A stretch of DNA of 64,000 nucleotides from Agelaius tricolor (taxonomy: Eukaryota; Chordata; Aves; Passeriformes; Icteridae): NCBI GenBank assembly GCA_023055355.1, contig JALJCS010000001.1, positions 68,923,381 to 68,987,380 of the forward strand, given 5' to 3'. Position numbers and translations under genes: made by a program. Under the pieces are notes generated by a model, which worked only from the letters and a program-made list of their open reading frames with translations, was not told the DNA's origin and did no database searches. Positions 1-13,900 of this stretch are shown in pieces. How positions within the stretch are numbered: position 1 is the stretch's first letter; each line of letters begins with the position of its first letter.

Positions 1-1845
1 TCACATTCCTCTCTTCTCATACTCTTTCTTCAAAGAGCACACCATGTTTGGAGAAGAAAGTGAGTGTCAAATCTGCAGGGGCTGCTGCAGGTGAACAGTT
101 GGTTGGCTGGGCTCCCTCACTCCACCCCAGGGCTGTTGAAGATATTCCAGCCACAGAGCCACCCAGGTGCCCCTTTCCCCAGGCTAAGGAGCTCCCTCCC
201 CTTTGGAGCACTCCTGAAACCCCACACACATCTTCCCTGTCAGCTCCTAGCTCCTGGGCCAGGCAGCACAAGAGCTCCCATGCAGGGCCCCAGTGGATTT
301 TTCTGCAGGGCATGTATGATCTCCAGCAAAGGCAATGGGAGGTCCAGGCTAGGAGAGAACCTAGACTGGTTCCCATTTCTGAAGTCTCAGTTTCATACTC
401 CACCATCAGCCACAAATGCTGTATTAGGGTGTGTCACAGGGTACATACCTCTTGAGTTCTTGGAATATCCATTTATAAATCTGTTGCCCATTAATTTGTC
501 TAAGGAATCCCTTTTTGTCCCTGCAAGTACTCTCACCTCCTGGCAAAAAGTAGCAGCAGTCTATGTTCTGTGTAGGGAAGCACCTTTTCAAATCATTGCC
601 CCTCAGTTCTTGTGTTGCAGAATTTGGGTGAGCTATTGTATTGCATACAGCTTATTTACAAACTTTTGAATTATACATAACCCAAACACACCCTCCTGCC
701 TTTCTGTCCCAGCTGAGCAGCCCTACATTTTCTGTCTCTGTAAGACACTGGTGAATACTGAACATAACTCATATCAGCACCAAGGTTTAGGTGGTGATCT
801 GAACAGTGATTCTTCCCATGCTGAAAAGTTACTGTTCCATCCTACCCTAATTTCTTACCCTGTGTCAGCTTTCCATTTGCAAAAGAAAATTTTTTTCAAG
901 TATCCTGTCAACTTACTTGGTTTTTTTGTGGAAATCGTGATAGATTACATCCTCTGATTCTCCTTGCTTATTTGCACCATTATTCAGCAGATAGTGAAAC
1001 AGGAATTCCTGAATCAGTTGATGCTTATTCATATACTCAGAGGTATTTTTCTTTATTATAGACATTGTCATCTTCTCAGGGATGGAAATCATATCTGTCA
1101 ATATGCAGTTTCCATGATCCATGGTATTAGCTCAGAAGAGGACAAAATCAAGGATGCTAGCCCAAACCTACAGCAAATATGCACTGACAGAGTAGTTCTC
1201 CACATATGTCTGCCATGGATCTATTTCCTTGCTGTCTCAAGCCTGGCATAGCTGCTCACATCTGTACTGTGTCTATACAAATTGCTGTAATGGGAGAGTT
1301 CTGATTCAAGGACGCTAAAAATCTCCTTGCACAGTTGCAAGAGTGGGAACCCCCTCTGTATCCTTCCTACTCTTCTAAAGTAGCTTGGTGAGGCAGCTCC
1401 CTGTGCTCTTTTCCAGAAGCAGTCTTGCTGAAGCCTGTGTCTTGGCTCAAGTCTGTTGACAATATTTACCAGCAGATATCTTTTCTTTAGTTTTGGAGTC
1501 ATTAAAGGGGATTTTTTCCCTTTTGGCACATGCAGGTCAAAACAGGGCTGGCAGCTACACCTGAGTAGCTCTGGCACTTCTGCTCCAGCACCTTCCAGCC
1601 TCATATGTATGTTTGGTCCTGTAAAACCCTTGCTGCTGGTCACTGTAATCATTTATAGTATTTTTATTTGCAGCTGTGCTAGCTTGTTGTGTTAGTTTGT
1701 TTGCCCAAATCTGTCAATACCTTGCAAGGTCAAGGTGTGGCATCAGCCACTCATCTGCTTGGCCAGGTCTTCAGCTAAGTGATCTTTTTCTGAATTAGGC
1801 AGCACCTCCATTTAACTTTCACCATTCTGTCTCCCTCCTCTGCAG
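1..1845. other. Upstream intron of LAMA4 (3' part)
   Basis: Intronic sequence ending in a good acceptor (pyrimidine tract then TGCAG) before E1. The preceding exon, which should encode an EGF-like CxCNGxS motif, was looked for and not seen here. A GC-richer stretch at about 60-400 is open on both strands (up to 201 codons) but lacks codon-like bias, a good start or any recognisable protein, so I do not call a gene. Confidence 0.75.
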
Positions 1846-1970
1846 GACTGCCAGAGGAACACAACGGGACAGCACTGCGAGCAGTGTCCCGATGGCTTCA
1901 TTGGCGACGTTGTCAGGGGGGTGCCCACCTTCTGCCAGCCCTGCCCCTGCCCCCTGCCAGCACTTGCCAA
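1846..1970 (+). CDS. LAMA4: LAMA4 E1: laminin EGF-like module, C-terminal part
   Basis: The exon starts in phase 0 after TGCAG and ends in phase 2 before GTATGT. It encodes [14 protein letters not shown] followed by a GFIGDVVRG segment and [12 protein letters not shown]. The cysteine spacing is that of the second half of one laminin EGF-like module and the start of the next. NTT is an N-glycosylation sequon. Human LAMA4 has nearly the same text (CQRNTTGEHCEKC), which is the first strong hint of the gene's identity. Confidence 0.95.
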
Positions 1971-4900
1971 GTATGTAAAGAGTCTTTGCTTCTCTTCCAT
2001 TTGGCTTGCATTTGGCCTTTTCCAAGGTGGGGCCAGCATCCCTTCCTGGATGCAGGAGACAAAGGTTGCTGCCCTTGGCAAACACAGGGGTAAATGAGAG
2101 GACTACCATCTGCTCATGTTTACAACCACAGGAAACAGCATTTCATTTAGAAAGTGTAAAATATTTTTAAATGCTCATAACAATTCTTACCAAGAAGGAG
2201 GAGAATGAGAAAGTTCAAGTTCACCCTTTTATGTGGAAGAGATTATTCAGTTGTCTGTCTACTTTTTAAAATCCCTTAAAGAACAATTCTCAAGAAAGGT
2301 GGCATCAGAGATTTATGTGGTTGAGACAGAAAAAAAAAAGACAGAAAGTTCTATCCATGTCACCTGAAGGGTAAAACCAAACACAAAAAAGCCTGAGTTT
2401 GCAGTCCCCTGAGTCTACAGCAGCTGGATCTGGTTAGCACAGTAACAGTTCAAAGGAAAGTGTTGGAGCATCCTGTGATAATTACAGTGCTCCTTTAGCT
2501 GATGCCCAGCTACTTTTGGGTAAGAAACTCTGAAGCCTGACAGAAAACCAAGACCAAGTCAAAGAACTCCAGACATTGTGTGCTTTGTGTCTTCAGGAAA
2601 AGAAAAAGAAAAAGAAAAAGAAAAAGAAAAAGACTAAAAGCCACAAGAAGCCATTAGAAACAATTAGTGGCATGTCAGTAATGCAGCTGAAAGAAATTAT
2701 CAGCTTCCTCTTGCTCAGATTCATGCTCTGGGAGAGAGGTATCTATGTGAATCCCACCACAGGGAGATGCTTGTAAATGGTTGCCAAGAGGCTGGCGCTG
2801 GTTTTCAGGGAGCTAGCTATTAGTGTTGTTTCCCATCCTGCTTTCAGCAGGATGTCACAGCAAAGGGAATTTCATCCTTACTGTATTTGTTTGCTGTTGC
2901 TATAGGATTACTCATACAGCCTTAAGGTGGGATGGGCTCCATTTTGCTCAGCTTCTCAGGGCTCAAACTGGAAAAGGAACAAAATCACTCTGGCCAAATT
3001 CCTGCAGATCTCTTCTTGGCCTTTGCAGTGAGCTGCAGACATGTGAGAAGGGCCATGGGGTGAAGAAGAGCTATTGTTGAAAAACTTCAGCTTTGCCTGG
3101 ATTACAGAGAAAATCCTCCAGAGACAGTGGAAGAACCTGGCTTTGCTCACATCTAAAAAGGCTTAGGAGTGAACAAGATGAAGCAAACTATTCCTTCCAG
3201 TTTCAGTAGCAGCTGTAATGCCTGAAAAATTAGAAATACAACAGTCAGGAGCAGTGCTTTTTTCCTTGGCAAAGTGGCTTTTGTAACCTGTTGGACACAG
3301 AGCAGCCACCTTGGTGTAAGAAGCTGTTCTCTGAGCCACCACCTGGGCTGCACATGCCTGAGGCACTTCCACATGAGCCTCAGGCTCTACCAAGCCGGGT
3401 CAGTCAGGCAAGGTCTGGTCTGTGCTCCCTACAGCTCGATTTGACACAGGGTGACTGGGTCTGCATTCACCCAGACAGCAGCCCAAAGGCTCTGCAGAGG
3501 TGCTCCCTGAGAGCAGGGAGCTGGATGGTCCAGCAGGTCACTGAGCAGGGCTCAGTGCAGTGGGGCCAGCAGGGACTATGGCTACAGCCTTTCTCTGACA
3601 GTGCTGTGGGAGATGGCAGCAGAGGCCAAGGAACATTCCTAGTTTCAACATGCTCCTTAGCTAGGGATATTATGCCTCTCCTGTTCCAGAAGACTAGGGA
3701 GAAGGAAACCCCAAACCCAAAACTCAGCAGCATGGGGTTGGGAAGGGAGAATAAATGTTGCAAGAAATCTGAATGCAGATGCCTCAGTATTAGCAGCAAT
3801 ATATGACTTGGACTTAATCAGCCTCAAGGGTCCCTTCATCTCAGAATATTCAATGTTCCATGAATGGTCTCTCCTTTGAAACTACATCAGTAAAAATCCA
3901 CTGTGCTTCCTTGGTTTTCCCTCAGAAAAGTCCTGAAGGTAGTAATTAAAGGAACGCCCCATCCCAAGTTGCTTCATACCCCTGTTTAAATAATGTGCAG
4001 AAATTGCCTGTTCAGCTTCTTGCATGAGACAGACCTGACCACAGAAATAGTCTTCAGCTGGGGCTCGAACAGGCAAAAAAAAAATTGAGCAACATTAAGC
4101 TTTACCAAAGCTTAACTAAATTCAAAGAAAAAATGTTTTTCATTAGTTGGGTTTTTTTCAATTTTCCTTCATTAATCCTACTACATATAAAGAGTAAGGC
4201 AAAATAATAACTCTACCAGAAGGAGAGAAGCATTAAATGGCTTAAAAAACATCCAAAGGACACTGTTTTTTACCCTTTTTTACTTTGGAAATAGAATACC
4301 AAATCTGTAAACTGACAGACTCACCAGATAGGTATTTTTTCCAGGAATTCATCAGTGTCTCTAGATTTTCTGACCAGGCTGTCTTCATATCTTCTATCCT
4401 GGGAACTTTTGGAGTAACTTTTGGACATTACACATGAAGTGTAATCTCATCCCTTTGGAACAAAAAAAGGAGGATGGAGGTTGTGTCACAGTCCAGCAGA
4501 TGTTACTTCTTTTCAAACCCAAGGGAATTATAAAGCCTTTTTTCTCCCTAAAAGTTCACAAAAAGTATAAAACTTGAGGAAGATTTCAGTCCTACTTCAT
4601 AACTTAGATCCACAATGTGGTTTTTGCAACTACGTGAAGGAATTAGACTTGGTTAAAGAAGAGGAAGCCTGCCAAACTATTGTGACTTTCTCAACATGTT
4701 CTTGTAAAAGTCACACAGCAGTTAATTTGTAAATTCTGTGAGCAGAATCTCATTTTATATTCTCTCTGGTTATACCAAATATTTTAAGACTGCAGAGATC
4801 CAGACAGATTTTTTGCCTCTGGTTGTCCAACCAGTTGAGAAACACTGGCAGGAACTGGAATTATGCGGGAATTCTCATCAGCTTTCAAAGCTATTTATTC

Positions 4901-7900
4901 CTGGAACAAGCAATGCATGGATCATGCACTTTCCCACTGCTCTGAGTCTTTTGTCCTGTGTGAAATGGATGCAACCCAGCCACAGCTGCCCAGCACCATA
5001 TGACTGAGGAGTTGTGTTTTAGCAACCATGGGCCTGCAGCTGGAGACTGCTGCCACTCACTACTCTGGTTGCAATCTAGTGCTGGGAGAAATTTATTCAC
5101 ACATATTGCAAACTAACTAGAAACATCTTAGGACCGTATCTCTTTTTTCCTGTAAATGTATTTAAGCCACGTCCATCACTGTTTTTGAAATACACATAAA
5201 ATTTGCACTTTTCACATCTGGCTACTGCTGTTTCTTGGGTCTCATATTTATTTGAATATTTTTTAAATCCCAAAAATATGAGAAAACAAAGGAATTCATG
5301 ATTTAGAATCACAGCAGTAGAAATTACAGCCCAAGCCATTACTGCAGTCAGCATCACTACTTGGCATGTTGGTCTCAGAAGAGGCTGCAGACTCTTTCCA
5401 GCCTTCTTGGAAAGATGGTGGAGCAGCCCTGGTTACTGAAAACTCAGTTCCTCTGGATGAGGACACCATTACTGAGGTCAGTCTTCATCACTAGGAACTT
5501 CCAGATTGGAATTTGAGAAAAAATGTAGGATTTGCACAGGAAACTGCTGCACCCGTTCCAAAATCTCAGTTCTTGAAGTGCTCACTGCAGTGTCTTCCAC
5601 AAACAATATTTTATCCATTAGGATAGTAGACAGGAAACAATTACGTTCACATGACATACACATTTATCTTAAGTCCCTTGTCTAAAGTGTGTGTATCAAA
5701 ACCTGCAGATGTGTCTGATCTGCACTGCAAGACAATGACTTTCATACCTATTCATCTGTATTTATGTAGCTCCATAATTCTATACACTAATTAGTTCTTC
5801 CTAAACTAATTTAAAGTCTAAACAAGGGGTATAATATAATGTACAGAGCTGAATACCCATTCAGCAATGAACAACCAAGAGCCAGAGTTCACATTGACAA
5901 ATGTCGATACTGTAACAAAGAAACATTCCCAAGTGTCTGCCATTGCCTGGTATTCTAACTACTCATCCTGATGAAATTCCAGCTTTGCAGTCTCCTGTTA
6001 CAGAAAAAGTGGAAGTGTGCGTTGTGTCTGCAAGGAAAACTATGCAGGACCCAACTGTGAAAGGTAAGAAATTCATAGGATGGCTTGCTGTTCAGCAACA
6101 CAGAAGTCCAGAATTTTTTGAGAGAATCTTGCCATCTTGCCAAATCTTGCCATAAGATTTCTCTGGGGAGAAATCTTATGCACTAGTTTTCATCAGGTAG
6201 AATTGTGTCTGTGAAATGATCTTGTTCATTTCCTACTAAAAAGCACTAAAATTTGCTGTGGAGAAGTGTCAGCATAAGACAGACATTTACATATGATGTA
6301 TTTTGATCTAGTTCTTGCATTTTGTGTACCTTCATGCGGTGATCTTCCTAAAAGGAATGTAATTTCAAAGTACAAAATACAAATCAGAAACACCAGCTGG
6401 AGTGAAAAATATCCACCATATCGATTCCTCTTGCAATTCACCCCCTTAAATATGTAGCAGGTTTCTACCAAATAATTTTTACAAAAGCAAAGGAGAAAAT
6501 CCACTATCGAGTCAAATTCTTAAAGCAGATGCAGCTTTTTTCATTACATTTTAAATGCACTTCACAGGCATGATTCAATAAAGTCAAGCAAACAATTATA
6601 GACCAGTGTTGCTTTTCAACTTTCCCTTATGTCCATAAACAATTTCCAGTAAATATTCCCTAAATAACAAAGGACACAAATAAATGGAACTATACTGCAG
6701 AAATATAACATCATGTGCTGTAAGAGGCTTTCTTACTTGTTATGAACACACATGGATGATGTTTCAATGAATGTCAAGGGCCTGATTAAAATTCAGAAAT
6801 TGTCCTCGAGCAGCCAATAAATTAAAACAGCTCTAGCACAAAGACTGAGGGATATAGGATGGCTCAGACAATGGCTTCCTGAACATTTCCTTTTGTTTTC
6901 CCTTAAAGCCCCTGAAGTATTTAAGTCTTTAGTCATCTGTCAATAATGGGCAAGCCTGGAATTCAAATGATACTTAATGTAACTGTCAGAGAAGGGAGAA
7001 AAGGGATGCTTAAGATGCAAAGACAAAATCAAAATGAAAAAGGTAAGATGAACAATGAACATCATCCTTACAGATGATGCAAAATCATCAGTCAATTACC
7101 TCCACATCACTAGCATCATGACAGCAACAGTGAAAGCAGATGGCACAAAAATAAAAAGCCCACCCTTGTTTACAGGCCCACGGCTGTATTCTTTTGTTCC
7201 TTCAAAATGTCAGGTTTATACACAAAGGATAATGCAGACAATTAAAAGGTCATTGAGGTTCCTTAATGGTTATTAAAATGTCAACCCAGACTACAACCAA
7301 TACAAATCCTATGAAATGGGCAGCAGTAACAGAGAAACAGCAGAAAATAACATCAGCATTGTTTTCTAAGGGCCACTCCCCAGCCTGACACAGTGCATCT
7401 GTCTCAAGGAAGGCAAAGCTGTGTAGAAAAAGCTACAGAAAGAAATCAGCTTGTCCTGGTCACTATGTTAAGAGCTTGGCTGATTGCTGGGGTAAGGTGT
7501 AAGCAGTGACAGACAGGACTTGCCTTCTGGTCCTACTACTGTTTGTATCAGAAATGTCCAAAAGTGTTTCAAAGCTGGATGATGTACTGCTTGCCCCTGC
7601 CCACTAGCTAAAGAGCAGGTCCCTACTTGGCACACACTGCTGCTGGGCACTGCCAGAAAAAGATGGTGTGAACTCACAGGCACCCTAGCTAGGAACTGAG
7701 TAAACCAGCTTCCCAAACTGAAATTTAGGAATTAATCATTTTTATCCTGGACTTCAGCAGTAAGGCATCAGGGTGGTAACTGATGCCATGCAGGTTTTGT
7801 TAATGCACAAGTGTTAAAAAGAACAATTGAAAAAATTACAATTTACCATCCAAAGCAAGTCGATGAAAAAGGTTCTTTGGCATTGCCAGAGAAGAGGAAG

Positions 7901-10900
7901 TTGATTTCTTACTCACTAATAATTACAGGAAGCAGCTATGGCTGCAGAATGAAACAAAGACAACTTTGCACTTTTATTATGGGAGAGGAAATATTCTTTT
8001 TTAGCAAAAAAGAGTCATTTATTGATACAACCTAGGAAAAGACATTTACTCCAGGCCTCTTAACTTTTTCAGGCCATAAAGTGCAGAGATGGAGCAGAAC
8101 ATTTCCAGTCAGTGGCCTCTGCTCTTCTCACATCCTGCCCACAATTCAAAAGACGTTAAATGCCTCAGTACTATGAAATGTACTGAGGGGCAAAGGGAAG
8201 AGTGAAGGTAAAACATTTATTTTCGGCTCTGAAAGTTTCTTTTTACTTTAAACAGCTGCTCCAGATGAGAAGTTACGGCTAATAAAAGTGAGTCATAGAA
8301 GAGTTCAGGCTGGGAGGGACCTTAAAAGTCATCTGGTTCCAACCCCCTGCCATGGGCGGGGACACGTTCCACTAGACCAGGATACTCCATCTAGCCTGGC
8401 CTTGAACTTCCAGGGATGGGTCATCCACAACTTCTCTGGGCAACTTGTTCTGGTGCCTCAGGTGGTCATGAATTGCAAAATGAATCTGTGGGGATGTGAG
8501 GAAATGTCCTCTACATTCCTGGCAAGTGAACTGAACAGTTTATTTTGGAAAAGAAGTGGGGAAATGGCCTTGTCCTGATGAGAGGGCAGACACGACAGGC
8601 CTCGTGGGGATAGCACACTGTTGTTGGTAGATGTGGGCAGCAGTGAGCAAAAGGCTGGTCTGACCCCAGCCCTACTCAGTGGCCTCTGTGAACCTGGTGG
8701 CCACATTAGACAGATGATCATTTGGAAAATACCTTACTACAGAAAAACAAGAAACTGAAATTTCAGACAATCATAGCAAGACTTCTGGCATGACTGACTA
8801 GCAGCTTTACCCATCACTGCCTGCTCTAACTCCCATGGGAATGGGGAATGATTCAACCAAATCATAATCATAAGTGACACTCTGCACTCAGTGTCGCACT
8901 CACAGTTCTTCAGGGGGTGCACAGAACTCCCGGACACACTTTAATTCTTTACATCTGGGTCACCCAAATGATAAAATCTGCACCAAAGATTCTGGCAGTG
9001 CTGCAAAGAGACAGAAAGAGCCTTTGTCATTGACAAAAGCAGTGTTTGAGGCAGCCAAGTGGTTTATATTAAGATGCTTTAAATTTTATGTTTCTACTGT
9101 GAGGATTCAGGACTGGAACATGAACAAAGCAGTGTTGAGGAAATTACTCTCTTTATCCAAAAAAATAAAAAAACAACAGAAAATATGGGAACAGATCAAA
9201 ATGCGAAGCTTTTATCAGATCTCACACATTTTCAGGGTTCAGACATGGCAGAACCTGAATTTGACTGTGTTCAGATTTTAGAAGACAACTGACCTTGATT
9301 AAGGTACCCAGCCAGAATCTGGGAAAATTAATCTGAACTGCCTGAAGTGCTCACACTCCCTGCTTACCAACAGCAGACAGAAAAAAACAGCATCTTAAAC
9401 AGGACTTTGGATGGGAGACAAGGACAACATGGTGATAAAACAGAATGAGCCACAATAAATACTCCTTACCAAAATCATTGCAGCAACTATTCAACCCTCC
9501 AATTCCTTCAGCCAGCAATTGTTACACCAGCCAGTTATTCCCTTCCTGCCAGGAATTCTTCGTTTCCAGTTTTGGGGTATGAGTCCCTGATCTCCGAGCT
9601 GCAGGCTTCTGCATCATGGGCACCCATGCCCACCCCACTACTAGTTCTCCTCGTGTCAATGGTTGTTTTGCAAAAGCTCCCCTTGCTTGTAGGATTAAGC
9701 ACATTTCCTGATATCAGCAGAAATATCTTTAACTGAGACTATTTCCTTTCCAAATAACCAAATCTGTTACGACCTCCATGCTTAGGGCCACTGATCCATC
9801 CAGGAGTATTGCATTGCTGGTGTGTCTGTACTATGAAAAAACATCATAATATCAACATGTCTCTCATTTTAAGATGTAGAAATTTCTCAACTGAAATGCT
9901 TCCCAAACATAACAAGACATGATATGAAATTTGGACCTATTTCAGGCCTTCACTGGGGTGCCTGGTACCCACCTCCCTCTCTCCCTCTGCAGACCAAGAG
10001 AGGTATCCTCCCTGGTGACTGCTCTCAGCCTTTTACCTTCATCCAACAGGATAACATCAAACAGATCTGAAAAATAGAGTTTGGCTCAGGGCCTATTCTG
10101 TTTTGCAAAGATAAGAAGCCACCCCAATTCCTCACCATAGAAGTATTTCTATAAACCTTTCCTAGGCAGTACTTTTTATGTACATTTATAATAGAAATAA
10201 AGTCTGAATTTCCTCTGAGTTTCAGCATCCTGAAATGTGGCCTCTTACCCCGGTTTCCTATATAACACAATATAGTTGGTGAGATACAGAGCTGAAAGAG
10301 ACCAAAACAAACACTGTAGAGCTGCCTTGATGCCATGGCAATTCTGTCACAGATTTTAAAACAATAGGGAGAAAATCATTTCACTGCTAAAAGAACACAG
10401 AAAAAATAAATTAATGCAGACTGGTATGCTTGAGATACCAGGGGTGTTCCAGAGGGGGAAAATATATAACAGTACAGATTGAGATTAGAGCACAAAATAG
10501 CCTCTGTAGGAGTAAAGCTCCTAATTAGCTCTCTGTCCATTAGAAGCTGCAGACAATGATCAATTCCTGGTAACACAAATAAGGTCAGAGATAAAAAGGT
10601 GTCACAGATAGGAATGTCATTGTTCGTCATTGCCGGTGTTGCTCTTCCTTTCAGGTGCGCCCCTGGTTACTATGGGAACCCTTTGCTAATTGGAAGCACT
10701 TGTAAAAAATGTGACTGCAATGGCAACTCAGACCCAAATCTGATTTTTGAAGACTGTGATGAAGTGACCGGCCAGTGCCGCAACTGCCTGCACCACACCA
10801 GCGGCTTCAACTGCGAACGATGCGCGCCGGGCTACTACGGGGACGCCAGATTGGCTAAAAACTGCACAGGTACTGTCTGCAGTCTGGTACAGCAGAGCTG

Positions 10901-13900
10901 AGCAGCACAGCACAGTCTGTGGGTGATCTCCCAGAAATCAGAGATGCCTGATACCTAGGTTGACAGATACCCGGGGCTTTGGGAGGAAGGTGATGGGATA
11001 ACTTGGATGCCTGTTCAGTTGAATCATCCCAGGTGCCAGAGAAATATCTCTTTCCATCTCCCGTGACCAAGTCTCAGACCCCAGACTCCAACATCTCTAG
11101 TGCCTGATGAGGTTTAATGGAGGCACTGTTGTGCTCTCCTGAATCTTGTTTTAAGTAAGGTTCTCTAAGAGTTCTTTGGGCAAAGTCCTCATCTTTGTGC
11201 TTGTCCACACCATGACCACTCAGGCTGATGGTGCTTAAGAACTTGAAAGTATTTTTTATGGGAACAGTATCATCCTTCTTGTCCTGACCCAACACCCACT
11301 CACTTTCTGCTATTTTCCACATTGGTGACATATTCTGCATTTCCTACAAGTCTGTGTAATGTGGCTGGTTACTGTATTTTCACACAAGGGGTACTTTCAG
11401 AGTCTGGTAAAGTGCTACATGGAGTAACTCAGCTAAACACATCTGCACAGAGTGGTCGCAAAGTTTTGTCTCCTCTAATGTTGTCCTAATTTACATGGAG
11501 TTCAATCCAAACAGGGCTTTCACCTCATACCTTTTATTCTTGCTTTGGCCCTGGAAGTGAAGTTTACATCCTCTTTCAAAGCACTTAAGAACAGCCACTG
11601 ATAAAGGCAAAATGTAGGTGCTCAGAGCAAGGATCTTGGGGCTCCCTCCCAAATTCTTTGGCAGGGGTCCCTCAAGGACTAGAACACAAAGGAGGAAGAC
11701 AAAGTATTCCTACCTCAGCCTGACTCAAAAGTAAGACAGTTGAAACACACACTCAGCTTGGACCTCAGAAGTGATCCAGGGCCTCCAGGTACAGAGCTAC
11801 AGGCCTCAGGGACTTAGCAATATCTTGATCCTTCTTGCAACTCACTGTGTACTTGGACTTTGTTTTTTACTTCCTTATTATAAGTGTTTTGGGACACACA
11901 GGATGGAGGCTGTGAGGATGCTGTGCAATCACATGCCCTTTGGGCTGCTATCTTCACTTGTAGGGGACCATATATGATGCCACGATGGTCCTATCTGGTT
12001 TTATATTCCAGTGACAGCTGGAATTTAAGTGTGACTCTCCAGTGTGAGTAACTCATATTGCAAAGTCATGTGGTTGAATTCCATTTATACTGAACAGGAA
12101 GAGATGGTGTTCATGCACAGTGATCCCAAAAGCCAAAGCCATGTATCCCAACCAGCTAAAAAGACATCAGCTCTGGGGAACAGTGTGCCCCAAAACTCAC
12201 CTCCTGCCTGGATTTAGGTAGCAAAGATGTTCATGAAATACAGCATGTCTGTGATTTTGAGGTGGCAAAAAAAAAATCTTGTTTATAAACTTCACTGCCT
12301 AATTCACTTCACCTGTGATGACTTAACTGTAGTTGTCCAGGAAGGAATGATAGGATCCAGTCTGTGGGTCCTGAATTCCATGAGGCAGACAGAACACACC
12401 CAGCACTTCACCTCTGCAAACCACAGCCCACATCATGCCCTGCCCACAGCCAAAAGCTTCAAGCACCTAAGAGTAACTTTGCCAGAAGTCTGAGAGTCAC
12501 AGGGCATTCCAAGTGTCTGAGCAGGTTATGCAATAAGTGATTTTGGAAGGCGTCTCTGAAAGTGCAGTTTCAAAACTCAATTCAAACTTTCACCACCTCG
12601 GTACAGTTTTTTTGTTTGCACTCTTAAGGAGGTACACAGGAGTTCTCTGTACAGGCTCTTCACACAGACTTCAAATCAGTGTGGTAATTCTCTTCATTAG
12701 CAGATTTTCTTGCTGTGTTTCATCTTTGCTAAAAATAAAAAGTGCTTGGGCACTTGACTATGTTGTGAGAGGTACAGCTTCTCTCTTTCCAGAAGTGAAT
12801 TTAATCTTGAAGTTTACTCTAGCAAATCCTGATTTTGCAGTATTATGTTTCAGAGAATTACACATTTCTCGTTTCATCTTCATTTCTGCTGAGCACCACA
12901 ATGTGCTGTACTCGACAGTACTGTGAGATTGCAGTGCATCAATACATCCATGATATTCAAACCATTTGTGTAGTTCACAGGGAAAGCTCATCCTTTGTTT
13001 GGCTTTGTGGGAAAATTAGGAACTATTGCTTAGAATTGATTCTGAAATAAGTCAAATATCTTCTTTAAACTAAAAATAGAGAAACAAAATTATTGTAAGA
13101 ATCAAGCCAGTCTGCATACGTGGTTTCCACAGAGCATCTCAAAGGGTATATAAAACAAAAAAAAGCAAGACCACTAAACTAACAAGCAGCTCTATCAATC
13201 TAAAACCATTTTTTTCCTTTTGAGTGGAAAACAAAACCTGGGTAGCTGTGAATGGTAGTTTTAAGCTGCTTTTAATTATTTTTTTTTAACCACATATCCT
13301 TTAGCCCATAGTTCAAAGCTCTCCACAAATGGCCCTCAGAAATAAAGGTAAGTTTAGAAGCTTTCCCCACCAGCAAACTATGGTATCATTGAAAGTCTTA
13401 ATTCCCTACTAAAATTGTGGTACCTCTTAAACCAGTAGCTGAAAAATGGTCCAGATTGCTTTTGGAATTATTTTGCTATAAGATTTTGTGTAGCAGACTC
13501 ACAGGTATTCATTTAAACAAGAAGACACAATTTTATTTTCTTGAGCACCAGTCTCATTGAAATTTTAACCTTTTAAGTTTAATATTGCTACCTGGTGATA
13601 GCCCAGTCCCCATGATATAGGTAAAAAGAAATCTCTACTTTCAACAGATACTTTTCTTTCACTTCTTAAAAAAAAGAAATAACAAATTAAAGTAATCATC
13701 GATCCAAAAGCTGAGAGGCACAGATTGTGATAAGGTAAAAATATTGACTGCATCAGAGAATTCATAAGCAATTTCTGTTCTTACATTAGTACAAAAACTG
13801 TACTAAAAACAGTACAAAAACACTAACAGTGTTTTACTAACACTGGTCCACTCACACAAAATTATTCTGACATTAGTGCAGGGTGTTGTCTTTGAAGTTG

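Larger units (their letters stand above)
6064..10654. other. LAMA4 intron 2
   Basis: 4.6 kb. It contains the short hairpin near its 5' end and an antisense CR1 fragment at 8286-8463. The rest is AT-rich unique sequence with no gene seen. The 3' end (GCTCTTCCTTTCAG) is a standard acceptor. Confidence 0.75.

Noticed and set aside
64..669. 201-codon open frame on the plus strand with shorter ORFs on both strands
   Set aside because: It starts at a GTG, is low in complexity, overlaps open frames on the other strand and has no recognisable domain. It lies in a GC-richer intron patch where stops are rare.
2576..2776. Exon-like stretch preceded by TGTGTCTTCAG with a lysine run
   Set aside because: The lysines come from the AGAAAA simple repeat, and laminin alpha-4 is continuous from E1 to E2 without it.
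3291..3806. 171-codon open frame in intron 1
   Set aside because: Starts at TTG, a non-ATG codon, with an overlapping antisense ORF and no known family. No splice context fits laminin.
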